From NCBI GenBank assembly GCA_022575985.1, contig JAKSXM010000238.1:15073501-15137500 (forward strand): 64,000 nucleotides of DNA, in the 5' to 3' direction. The notes below the pieces were generated by a model that was not told the DNA's origin, made no database searches, and worked only from the letters and a program-made list of their open reading frames with translations. The stretch is from Anagrus nilaparvatae. Taxonomy: Eukaryota > Arthropoda > Insecta > Hymenoptera > Mymaridae. This document shows, in pieces, positions 12,701 through 20,100 of the stretch (within the stretch, counting starts at the first letter, position 1; each line of letters opens with the position of its first letter). The translations under genes were made by a program, and so were the position numbers.

Positions 12701-15502
12701 AGCATGAAAAATATGGGAAGACATATGTAAAAAAAATAAAAATAAAAAAAAAAGTGACGCTTTTTGAGAAATTTGTATTTTTCAGTTTCCTTTAGTTTTT
12801 CCGAAAAAATATGGTCAGATTCGGATTGGGCGGGAATTTTTACTACCTATCTTTATGTAGAAAATATTTTTTAGGCTTATTTATGACGTCCAGAAAATAA
12901 AAATCAAACTGGTGGCTGAGAATTCGAAAAATATCAAAATTGAAAAAACAGCTGCCAAATCGCAACCAAGCCACCTAGAGCCTTAAAAATTGGCCAGTAA
13001 TCATATTTTTACATACCAAACACAGTACAATTGGTATTTTTTAAATCCAAGACATCGACCTCAGATTTGGGTAAAAATAGCTAAGAACTACCGATGTACG
13101 GATCAGAGTTGTGCGGGTCCAGTATGTTACCCGATATATGAAAAAATTTGAACCTTATTCACTTTATTAAGATAAAAACTTAAAAATTCCTATTTATAGA
13201 TTTTATTAGTCAGTTTTTAAAAATGCGTAACGAGATTTCATGGTAGACTAATTTTTGCTTTATGAGAAGTTAAAAACTACAAAAAATAAAAAAATAAACT
13301 AATAAAAAATTATGTAGTCTAAGACAGAAAGATAAAAAATTAGACTAGTCATTTAGATTTTTAGGAAAAAAGGATTTCAAAGACGTTCTTTCTGCTTGCA
13401 CTGGGTAGTGTATGGTTAAAATATTTAAGTTTTAAAATGTGCTACATGACGTTATCCCGTAGTGAAAAGGACGTCCTTAAATTAAATTTTGCAAAAATTT
13501 TAAAACCTGAAATCATCTGATTAAGTCTGATTGCATTTAGCCATTATTCAGGATTGGACAGATCTGATTTTGTTTTTGCCAGGCTACCATTAAATTTATA
13601 AATAATTAATTACACGGAGAAAAATAACTGTTAATCATAATCAAAATTAATAGTTATGTTTGTTTACTTTTTATTTTGTCTCCAATTGTAATATTTTTTA
13701 TTTTTCCTTCTTTTTACAATTAAGTCATTTTATAACAAAACGACGCGTTCCGAAAAGTTAACTTTTCATTATTTACAAAATTTAGTATTAATAAGTTGCT
13801 CGACTACGCAACATAAATATTGTTTAAAGTGTTTTAAAGATAATTTCATTTTAACTTTCTCATTAATTGAGATAAACCTGAAGATGAAAAGTTAACTTTT
13901 CGAAACGCGTCGTTTTGTTATAAAATGACTTAATTGTAAAAAGAAGGAAAAATAAAAAATATTTATAAAAAATATTAGTGTTTTAATTTAGTTATATTTG
14001 CATTATAAATATTTGTTGCTTACTGTTAAAAATTCTTTGAAAATAAAACCATGGTTATGGTTAGAATTGCAATTCTAACTTCATATTTGTAAACTGTACA
14101 CAATTTTTTTGTTCTTAAAACTGTTCGAGCAAAATTACAAAATATTTTTCTCCGTGTATCAATCGACATTTCCAACCATTAATTACGTATTAAACTTATA
14201 TAAAACAACTGGACAGAAATGGTAGCAAACAAAATTTTTGTAAATTTCATGGTTTCTTCATTAATTTACGTACACGTTCTCCCCTGAATCCTCTTATGCC
14301 CTGTGGTCCAGGATCCCCTTTGTCCCCTTTGGGACCTAAAAGACCTTCGGCTCCAGGAAATCCGCGTTCACCTTTTGGCCCAAGGGGTCCTAACAACCCT
14401 GGTGGACCCTGAAAATTAAGTTTCATTAATAAATAATGGACCTAATGCATTATATAAAATCATAATAGAAATGTAAAATTTTTTCCACAAACCCGTGCAC
14501 CTTTTTCTGCAAAGCACTTAGGATAACAGCAGGCAGAACCCTTACAACCTTTGGTATCAACTCCGGGCGCTGGTACTACTTTGTAACTACTTGGGTATCC
14601 ATTTATTCCTAGCCTATCGGTATCGTTGAACGTTGTTTTGATATTTTGATAGCCATCTCTTGATGCTTCGTGTCCTTGATTTCTATCTCCGTTATAATGG
14701 GGATTACTATTTTTGGCTTGATCGTAACCATACCACTCGTCGTACCTGTGATCTTCCTCGTAAGTTCCGTGGCTTGATATTCTATCTTGACTATCGTCGT
14801 TTCTATCCGGTGAATAAGAACTCGTGCGATTTTGGGAGATTTCATTGTAATTTTGACGATCTGGTCCATAGTCATCGTAATCATCATCGTATGAGTCAAC
14901 GTTGTCATCGGATCGACCAGGTAAGTCCCCGCGATACGGTTGGTCTTCGTCGTCGTGGTGAGTATAATTTGCATGGCGCTGAAAATATTTGCAAATTATT
15001 GCTTACCACGGCTAATCAAATTTCGAGTATAATATTCAGGTAGAAATTATAGCGGAAATGCATTGAATAATTTTCAACTTAAATTACATCCAGCCTGCAT
15101 GTACGATATAAAGCTAAAATATTTTTGTTGAATCATTGAAATATTTAGCAAGTTCGAGTATCACCTTACCATACATTGGCATTTATAAATCGTGCAAATT
15201 ACTCGCAGTTTAAGTGCTAATAACCGGTGCTTGAATTTTTACCTTTCGACTTCTGTATTTATTCTATAACATTATGTAACATCATAATTTAAGAAAAAAA
15301 TTTAAAGATTTCAGCCAAGCTGGGTAATAAGACAAACAAGATAAATTGAATTTTTTATTAATTAAACTTACTGTTCTTTCAAGTATTCTAAGATCTACGC
15401 ATATGTATTGGTTTTATTATGATCTTCCTCCGCATTTACTTTTAAAGTATACATCGAGTTGTCTTACTACGAAGATCTGGGACGATAATATTATAAATCA
15501 GC

Positions 15503-15534
<32 letters not shown>

Positions 15535-16501
15535 TCATTTATTGGGTCAATATCGATATTTACATTTTGTAGAGGTTCTCGATTAAAGATGACGAAAATT
15601 TTTTCTATTGTTCGACTTTGAATATTTGTTTTTGCTGACATCAATGATAAGAAATCACGTGGCTTGCACTGCGCTAAGTTTTTGATAGATTAAAAGTAGT
15701 TTCTCGATTTTCCTAATAAAAAATAGCGTAGGTGAACCGGGGCCGGGGAACGCACTCTCCGCGCTTTCACATTTTGAAATAAAAAATAAATGAATGCATT
15801 GATGGAAAGTATTTTTGGAACGAGAATTTTTATTTTTGAATTACTGAAATCCATCCGTAATGTTACATCAGGAAGGGATCGCTTTATTACCAGTCTTAAA
15901 ACTGCTTTAAATAAATCTTGACCTAAATTATCGATGTGAAATCGAAATAAAAATAAAAAACTGAATTATTCTTTCGACAACAAAAATTTTATTAATAGGC
16001 AACAACGATTAAATGCCTAAGCCCCTGTACAACATCAGGCGATCGTGCAAAAGAGTTTGAATGTTTATCGAGAATCAAGGGGCGTGGATAAAATGAAACC
16101 TGATCTTTTCTTCAACCCTACTCTTGAACTCTCTTTTCGCGGGGAGTCCGAGCTTTTTGAATCAGAGAACCGATATTCATTCGTTGCGCGACTCTCTTTA
16201 CGCGAATATCGTTTTCATAATTTTATTTATTATTTTATTATTTTTCAACTCACCCCTTCAACAATAATAACTACCAGTGATATTAACGTTAAAACTGAGA
16301 GGAACCTGCGGAGAAAACAAATATGTAAAAATTAAAGCTCTTAAATCTGATGATCTTATAATAAATCTTATTTTAGAAAAGTCAATGATAACAGCAATGA
16401 TAATGCCAAATTGATAATTAAAATAGTAAACAAAAAAAAATTAGAAAACCTAGTTAATAATAAATTTGATGAATCACTCACCAGGGCCTAAAGTCAGTCA
16501 T
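598..16501 (-). CDS. Col4a1: Collagen IV alpha chain, Col4a1 (Cg25C) type; 3' end outside window
   Basis: Secreted basement-membrane collagen chain. Sixteen coding exons were joined by GT-AG sites with consistent phase: 16501-16482, 16305-16254, 14978-14493, 14408-14274, 11308-11201, 10873-10652, 10583-10392, 9308-9192, 6130-5966, 5382-5080, 4512-4362, 3928-3696, 3466-3260, 2364-2196, 1645-1079 and 732-598. They encode about 1087 residues: signal peptide (1-24), an acidic non-collagenous segment (25-168), 7S cysteines (169, 174, 175, 179), then Gly-X-Y repeats with short interruptions, several carrying cysteines. Assignment to Col4a1 rather than viking rests on recalled similarity to the fly protein: the PKCxAEKG motif, [17 protein letters not shown], the GGRCSQC interruption and matching triplet counts between landmarks. 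Fly Col4a1 is about 1780 residues, so roughly 700 residues including NC1 should lie left of position 1. Gly codons are mostly GGA or GGT, as in the neighbouring gene. It is divergently paired with vkg. Confidence 0.9.
1079..1645 (-). CDS. Col4a1: Col4a1 exon 15 (longest helix exon)
   Basis: Two bases, 188 codons and one base. It opens with the Cys-containing break [14 protein letters not shown], so the true exon start lies upstream of the Met at 1610, at a TTAAG acceptor (position 1646). A long Gly-X-Y run follows with one small break at GISMKG. The 346-bp intron after it contains a partial copy of the GGGCGTAAAA repeat family at about 941-1003. Confidence 0.92.
2196..2364 (-). CDS. Col4a1: Col4a1 exon 14
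   Basis: Fifty-six codons plus one base; Gly-X-Y with one break at GLSIKGEPG. The donor is GTAAAA. The 550-bp intron to exon 15 is plain AT-rich sequence. Confidence 0.92.
2511..2898. mobile_element. MITE with CACTGTAAAAAGTAACTTTC ends
   Basis: Terminal inverted repeats of about 35 bases (CACTGTAAAAAGTAACTTTC and matching GAAAGTTACTTTTTAAAGTG), flanked on both sides by TA. The inside is AT-rich, made of repeated TTCGATAATATACTAAATTTAG-like motifs. The TA duplication suggests a Tc1/mariner-type origin. Confidence 0.8.
3260..3466 (-). CDS. Col4a1: Col4a1 exon 13
   Basis: Sixty-nine residues with a long Cys-containing break ([16 protein letters not shown]) between Gly-X-Y runs. The break has a similar place and length to the CDLSLIEPLKG break recalled in the fly chain. 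The 895-bp intron after it contains a MITE at 2511-2898. Confidence 0.92.
3696..3928 (-). CDS. Col4a1: Col4a1 exon 12 (CxxC interruption)
   Basis: Two bases plus 77 codons. Contains the interruption [10 protein letters not shown], whose two cysteines match GGKCSSCRAG recalled from the fly, and [11 protein letters not shown] just after it, also fly-like. This is one of the strongest orthology markers. The donor is GTACGT. Confidence 0.93.
4362..4512 (-). CDS. Col4a1: Col4a1 exon 11
   Basis: Fifty codons plus one base: Gly-X-Y repeats with a small break at GDSLEG. It ends in phase 1 (GES then G), which exon 12 completes as GVPGRDG. The 433-bp intron that follows contains a short TTTATTCA tandem run near 4288-4320. 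Confidence 0.9.
5080..5382 (-). CDS. Col4a1: Col4a1 exon 10
   Basis: One hundred and one residues of nearly unbroken Gly-X-Y, beginning [20 protein letters not shown] and ending GLSIS before a GTAAGC donor. The 583-bp intron between exons 9 and 10 has a possible tRNA-like B-box fragment near 5640; the 567-bp intron after it holds nothing recognised. Confidence 0.93.
5966..6130 (-). CDS. Col4a1: Col4a1 exon 9
   Basis: Fifty-five residues of Gly-X-Y, Pro-rich ([26 protein letters not shown]). It ends on a lone Gly, so the junction with exon 10 gives GPPGGGKG, an interruption that I recall as GPPGGGRG at the same place in the fly. Confidence 0.92.
8051..8222 (+). mobile_element. GGGCGTAAAA-family repeat, copy 1
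   Basis: Starts ATAGTATATTAAGTATCAAG, then GGGCGTAAAA, and ends TTTTACGCCC plus GGGAGGGCAAAA, with CCCATGGTGCTTAC in the middle. Close copies occur at 55020-55199 and 61491-61670, an inverted copy at 61671-61796, and partial ones at about 941-1003 and 57993-58086. Confidence 0.8.
8223..8916 (-). mobile_element. CTTATAACCGGTTTGGG-family repeat, copy 1
   Basis: Begins CTTATAACCGGTTTGGGTAA and ends near TATAAACATGTTCCAT. The inside has several diverged copies of a roughly 25-base unit (AATTATTCCGAATCCCTGAA). Related copies: 27141-27574 in opposite orientation, 49501-49764, and a partial copy from about 23383. Confidence 0.7.
9192..9308 (-). CDS. Col4a1: Col4a1 exon 8
   Basis: Thirteen Gly-X-Y triplets beginning [13 protein letters not shown], matching GDMGQKGEPG recalled from the fly chain. 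Acceptor TTTTTAG, donor GTAAGT. The next intron (6131-9191) is 3.06 kb and holds two dispersed repeats at 8051-8222 and 8223-8916. The part from 6340 to 7720 has G/C-rich runs, possibly a further degenerate repeat. Confidence 0.9.
10392..10583 (-). CDS. Col4a1: Col4a1 exon 7
   Basis: Sixty-four residues with two breaks in the helix: a short one (GLHFEG) and a long one of about 16 residues ([18 protein letters not shown]). The donor is GTTAGC. Such breaks give flexibility to collagen IV. The following 1.08-kb intron is AT-rich with nothing recognised. Confidence 0.9.
10652..10873 (-). CDS. Col4a1: Col4a1 exon 6
   Basis: Seventy-four residues: Gly-X-Y repeats with a Cys-containing interruption ([15 protein letters not shown]). 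It includes [10 protein letters not shown], close to GMPGPRGYAG in the fly chain as I recall it. The 327-bp intron to exon 5 holds nothing recognisable. Confidence 0.92.
11201..11308 (-). CDS. Col4a1: Col4a1 exon 5
   Basis: Twelve Gly-X-Y triplets ending GRDGCNGTD, in phase 0 at both ends. The single Cys matches a GKDGCDGQD site I recall in the fly chain, and the vkg gene here has its own GCNGTD at the equivalent place. Twelve triplets equals the fly count between these landmarks, so no exon seems missing in the long upstream intron. Confidence 0.9.
12083..13093. mobile_element. 1-kb foldback element with 300-bp arms
   Basis: Arms at 12083-12384 and 12794-13093 are near-perfect reverse complements, starting CGGTAGTTCTTAGCTATTTT and ending AAAATAGCTAAGAACTACCG. 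Each end is flanked by ATGT, a probable 4-base target duplication. No coding frame inside. Confidence 0.85.
13613..14156. mobile_element. MITE with CACGGAGAAAAATA ends
   Basis: Ends CACGGAGAAAAATA and TATTTTTCTCCGTG, flanked by TA on both sides. It contains a second, nested palindrome. Ends of this type are common in insect Tc1/mariner-like MITEs. Confidence 0.8.
13690..13963. repeat. Palindrome nested in the CACGGAG MITE
   Basis: Arms of about 80 bases around AAGTTAACTTTTC and ACGACGCGTT, with a loop of about 110 bases. May be a separate insertion or an inner part of the outer MITE. Confidence 0.7.
14274..14408 (-). CDS. Col4a1: Col4a1 exon 4 (start of triple helix)
   Basis: Fifteen uninterrupted Gly-X-Y triplets beginning [19 protein letters not shown]. 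The acceptor is TTTTCAG and the donor GTACGT. It is separated from exon 3 by a short 84-bp intron. The following 2.97-kb intron carries foldback elements, annotated separately. Confidence 0.92.
14493..14978 (-). CDS. Col4a1: Col4a1 exon 3 (acidic extension and 7S cysteines)
   Basis: This exon encodes 162 residues in phase 0, starting [20 protein letters not shown]. It is very rich in Asp, Tyr, Asn and Ser, with an RGD at residues 40-42 and N-glycosylation sequons (NYT, NRT, NDT). It ends with the 7S-type cluster [16 protein letters not shown], which carries four cysteines before the first Gly-X-Y triplets. The 7S domain joins four collagen IV trimers. The acidic part looks roughly twice as long as the fly equivalent as I recall it. 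Confidence 0.88.
15503..15533 (+). repeat. GA microsatellite
   Basis: A run of GA dinucleotides with one interruption, in the Col4a1 intron between exons 2 and 3. Confidence 0.85.
16254..16305 (-). CDS. Col4a1: Col4a1 exon 2 (signal-peptide core)
   Basis: A 52-nt exon between a pyrimidine-rich acceptor (CTCCGCAG) and a GTGAGT donor. Joined to exon 1 it reads [20 protein letters not shown] followed by IVEG: a hydrophobic core of about 16 residues with likely cleavage near the Gly at the exon end. It is too short to appear as an open reading frame and was found from the splice sites and phase. The 1.27-kb intron to exon 3 holds a GA microsatellite at about 15503-15533 and no other feature I recognise. 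Confidence 0.8.
16482..16501 (-). CDS. Col4a1: Col4a1 exon 1 (start codon)
   Basis: ATG at 16501 opens MTDFRPW. The donor is GTGAGT directly after position 16482 (phase 2). This start is chosen because its phase joins exon 2 to give a textbook signal peptide. Intron 1 (16306-16481) is short and holds nothing else. Confidence 0.8.
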
Positions 16502-17079
16502 TGTATTAAGATTTTGGTAAAAAAAAAATAAAAATCTAAACGAAAATTTCTTAAACAAACAAAAAAACAAATTTCCGGTGATTATCACTTTTCACCTAAC
16601 TTTTCACAAAACTTATAAAAAATCGGTAAGACTTAGCCTCGGGGTATTTCACGACTAGACCCATCGGCGGTCACCGTGTGTGGAGGACGAGCCCTCCTCG
16701 ACAAAACTGCCGGCGCGCAAAGGAAGCTCGTTCTTCTATTGTAACGAGTCTTTCCCTGCCCCTTTTTCAAAGTTTCGCGTTCTTTTAGTATGCACAGAAA
16801 ACGAAAGAGAGGAAGGAGGTTGGAGGAAGCTTAATCTTCATAGTGGCATACTCTCTCTTACTCGTTATCTTTCTCTGTCTTAGGCTAAGGGGAGTGTCGG
16901 AACTTTTAAGCGATAGCTATGGGTGGAATGATTTTAAATCGAAAAACGGTGGCACAGTCGTGCCGAGGGTTCCTTGGTGAACCAAGCACAAGAAAACGTT
17001 AAGGTAGTGCTTTATTATTATTATTATTGTTATTGCTATTAACATTATTGTTTGAAGAAAAATCAATTTTTCACCAAGG
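16502..17079. promoter_or_regulatory. Shared bidirectional promoter of Col4a1 and vkg
   Basis: Only 578 bp separate the two divergent start codons, so both 5' UTRs and both promoters must lie here or in upstream non-coding exons placed here. The segment 16620-16740 is the most GC-rich non-coding DNA nearby. A TATAAAAA string starts at 16614 and could serve the plus strand; the overlapping TTTTATAAG could serve the minus strand. A GA-rich stretch lies at about 16800-16830. One GATA-factor-type site (TTATCT) is at 16865-16870. Fat-body and haemocyte expression under GATA factors is known for insect collagen IV. Transcription starts cannot be placed from sequence alone. Confidence 0.7.
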
Positions 17080-17157
17080 ATGAAACCCCGAGGGGTCTTC
17101 TTCTGGTTAATTGGAATCCTGGCTACGACAAATAATATTGAACCAACGCAAGCTTTG
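17080..17157 (+). CDS. vkg: vkg exon 1 (signal peptide)
   Basis: Twenty-six codons, [20 protein letters not shown] then EPTQAL: a basic start, a hydrophobic core and a likely cleavage after TQA. The start context is ACCAAGGATG. The donor is GTAAGG. Intron 1 (1.33 kb) carries GATA motifs near 17705-17716, a run of AAAAAG units at 17340-17364 and a TTTCTTAA tandem at about 17604-17640. Confidence 0.9.
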
Positions 17158-20100
17158 GTAAGGCATTCTTTCTTTTTAAAAATTTCACTCTTTGAATTTA
17201 GTTTATGAAAAATTTTCAAATAACAAAGCTTTGAAAAGTACTGAGAGAGCGCGCCAGCGACGATATTTACTCGAGAGGGGATGGTAATGGTGGGACTAAG
17301 GGTGGCGGTTTGACCAAGGGTGGGGAGATTTTATTAATAAAAAGAAAAAGAAAAAGAAAAAAACAGGGTATTTGTTACGCCTTCAATTAATTAGCGAGTC
17401 TCAAATGATTTTTTATTAAAAAGAATGCAATTCTTAAATTAAGGCAATTGTTTTATCATGTCGGCTAGATGCTTCGTGATTAATAAATTTATACGCTGGC
17501 TCTATTAGGATAGAAAAAAAAGTTTTTCAAATGAAAATGATTAAATAATTGAAATCACTCGTAGGCGATTTCGACGCCCGATCAGTAGTTAAACTTTTGG
17601 TCATTTCTTAATTTCTTAATTTCTTAATTTCTTAATTTCTATTTGCAGCGCAATAGAGTTTCGGAAAAGCTGACCTAAAATTGATAAAAAGAACGAGTTC
17701 AAGGCGATAAAGATAATGATATCGAAAAGTTAGCGTTATAATTTATAAAGTTTTTTTTTAGTTAAACGAGAATATTTTAAAAGCTGAAGAGTAGGCGAGG
17801 AACTATTTTTGTCAATAAAAAGAATCTTTTTTCGAGGCCGACTATAGAGCTCTTTGTATATATTTATATCTCTTATTCATATAACTATAAACTATAACTA
17901 TATTTAACGGATGCTGCATAAAACACTTATGTAAAATGTAAATATTTATAAAATTAGAAAAGAACTTGACACGTTTTTGGGCTAAAGGGTACCTACGATT
18001 GCGCGACTCAGCTCTAACAACTTGTTTTTTGCAATTGTTTACTTTATCTCGATGATCTTTTGAACCGACGCAAAGCGATCTTTCAATTTTTCTATAAATG
18101 TATATTAAAATAGAAATATCGATGACAAAGCGTTTCCTGGAAATCATAATTTAATCCGACGATAAGTCTCGAATCAAAGAATCAGTTCAGAAATAAAATA
18201 AAATTCTCTTTTTAACTTTTTAAATTTTATATACTTTATGGTGTCGTAAACAAAGAGCTATTTCAGAAGGATTATATCAGAAATGAAAATGCATTATGCA
18301 GTCATCGCTCTGGGTCGCGCTAATTTCGATTACGTCAGTAGGCAAAAAACGCTCTGCTCGCTTACTTATTATGAAAAAATAATGTTTCCCTTTATTCGAT
18401 GCTGAATAAGAAAGATATCTCTTTGAATCTTCTCCGAACGCGATAATGATCCTCAACTGTAAGAATTGTAATAATTCTTTACTTTACAGGAGTGCAAGGA
18501 TTACAAATGCGATTGCAGGGGTATCAAGGGAGACCAAGGAGCAATCGGGATACCAGGAGCGCAAAGGCCAGAAGGAGAGCCAGGTGACATAGGCCCTGAT
18601 GGACCGCAAGGTCCAAAAGGCGAGAAAGGAGAATCTGGTGAGCCCGGTGCTATGGGCGAAAAAGGTCTCCGAGTACGTATGGAATAATAAAATAAATTTT
18701 ATTTCTTTCCTATAAAAAGCAGTCAATGTTCGAAATTAGATTTCGCGTGGGAAACGTCATCGACTTATTTCAGTAAACAAGCAAAAGCTCGCAGAATTTA
18801 CATTTTTATATTAAGATCGGGCAATGAACCCGCGAAACGAAGTCTTGCCTAAAAAATTCGATAAATACGTTGAGAAAAGATTGTACTTCCTGCTTTTCTT
18901 CGGAGCTTAGATCACTGACTGTTAGCACTGTTGCGTGAGCTTGCGAAATTAAATAAATGGATTATTTTATAAAACGGATACGATGTTATTGCGAGTTTTA
19001 AAATTATTTTTGATGAGAAAAATGTCATTTTCTTATTTAAAAGATAGTTAGGTTGAATGAAGGTAAGGATTATCTTGTTCATTTGAAAGCAATTATGACG
19101 TTTAAGCAATTGGGTCATTGTTTTTAGTAAGACTGCAACCGCTCTTGCTCTAGATCAACGCACGATGTTAATCATAGTATTTTTTTTTATCATCATCATG
19201 GAATATTTTCGATAAACAACTTCCGATTAAAAAAGTCAGACCGGAAGTTACTGAAATGATATCATCGCTTATAAAGACAAAATTATTCTTCTGTTTTTAT
19301 TTCATTGCCTTAACGAAATTGTTGCATAATACAAAACGCTAAAAAAAGATTTTTTTGCTTTTTTTTTGCTTTATCTTCCGATAACCCGATAACCCTAGAA
19401 TTTTTTTTAACAGGGCTACAATGGTACTCGAGGACACACTGGAGCAACGGGAATATCCGTAAGAATTTCTTAGTACTGAAATTACTAGGATTTTTAGTAA
19501 AATTTAAATTTATCGATACGACTAAAATAGCTTATGAAAATATTTTCCCTTTTTTTTTATTAGCGTAATAATCAGCAATAATAATGAAATACTTGATTTA
19601 TATTTTATTTTAAAAATAAGGAATACGTTTTTAAAGATGTTGAAAAAAATCTTTTTATCTTGCATTCATGATCGACATGGTTTTGCAGATAAACAAAGTA
19701 TATTAGGGGGCGCAAGATTTTAATTATTTTTTATGCGGGAGAATGAAAGAAAACCTTTGAGATTTCAGACTTTTTTTATAGTGACGAGACTATTGAATTA
19801 AATATTCAGTGTAAAAAAAAACTTCCTTAGATCAACTAAAAAAATATAATCTTTTCGATGAAAATCGTAAATTTATTAAATTTAGTAAATTATCGAAAAA
19901 CTCCAGCACACTTAATTTTTGTTTTGTTAATTTACGAAAAAGATTGTAAATTCACAACTACTTTTCTTGCGAATACAAGAAAAACAATTGATATTACTCG
20001 AAAATTTTGTTAATATACTAAATTTAGTAATTTTTTTGTTAATACAAGGAACTTTTACAATTTTAAGCTTTCCTGATTTTATTCATCTTTTTAATTATGT

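Noticed and set aside
14609..14974. Minus-strand ORF starting [12 protein letters not shown]
   Set aside because: It is the wrong frame of Col4a1 exon 3. The frame starting RHANYTHH joins the signal peptide and the 7S cysteines in phase.
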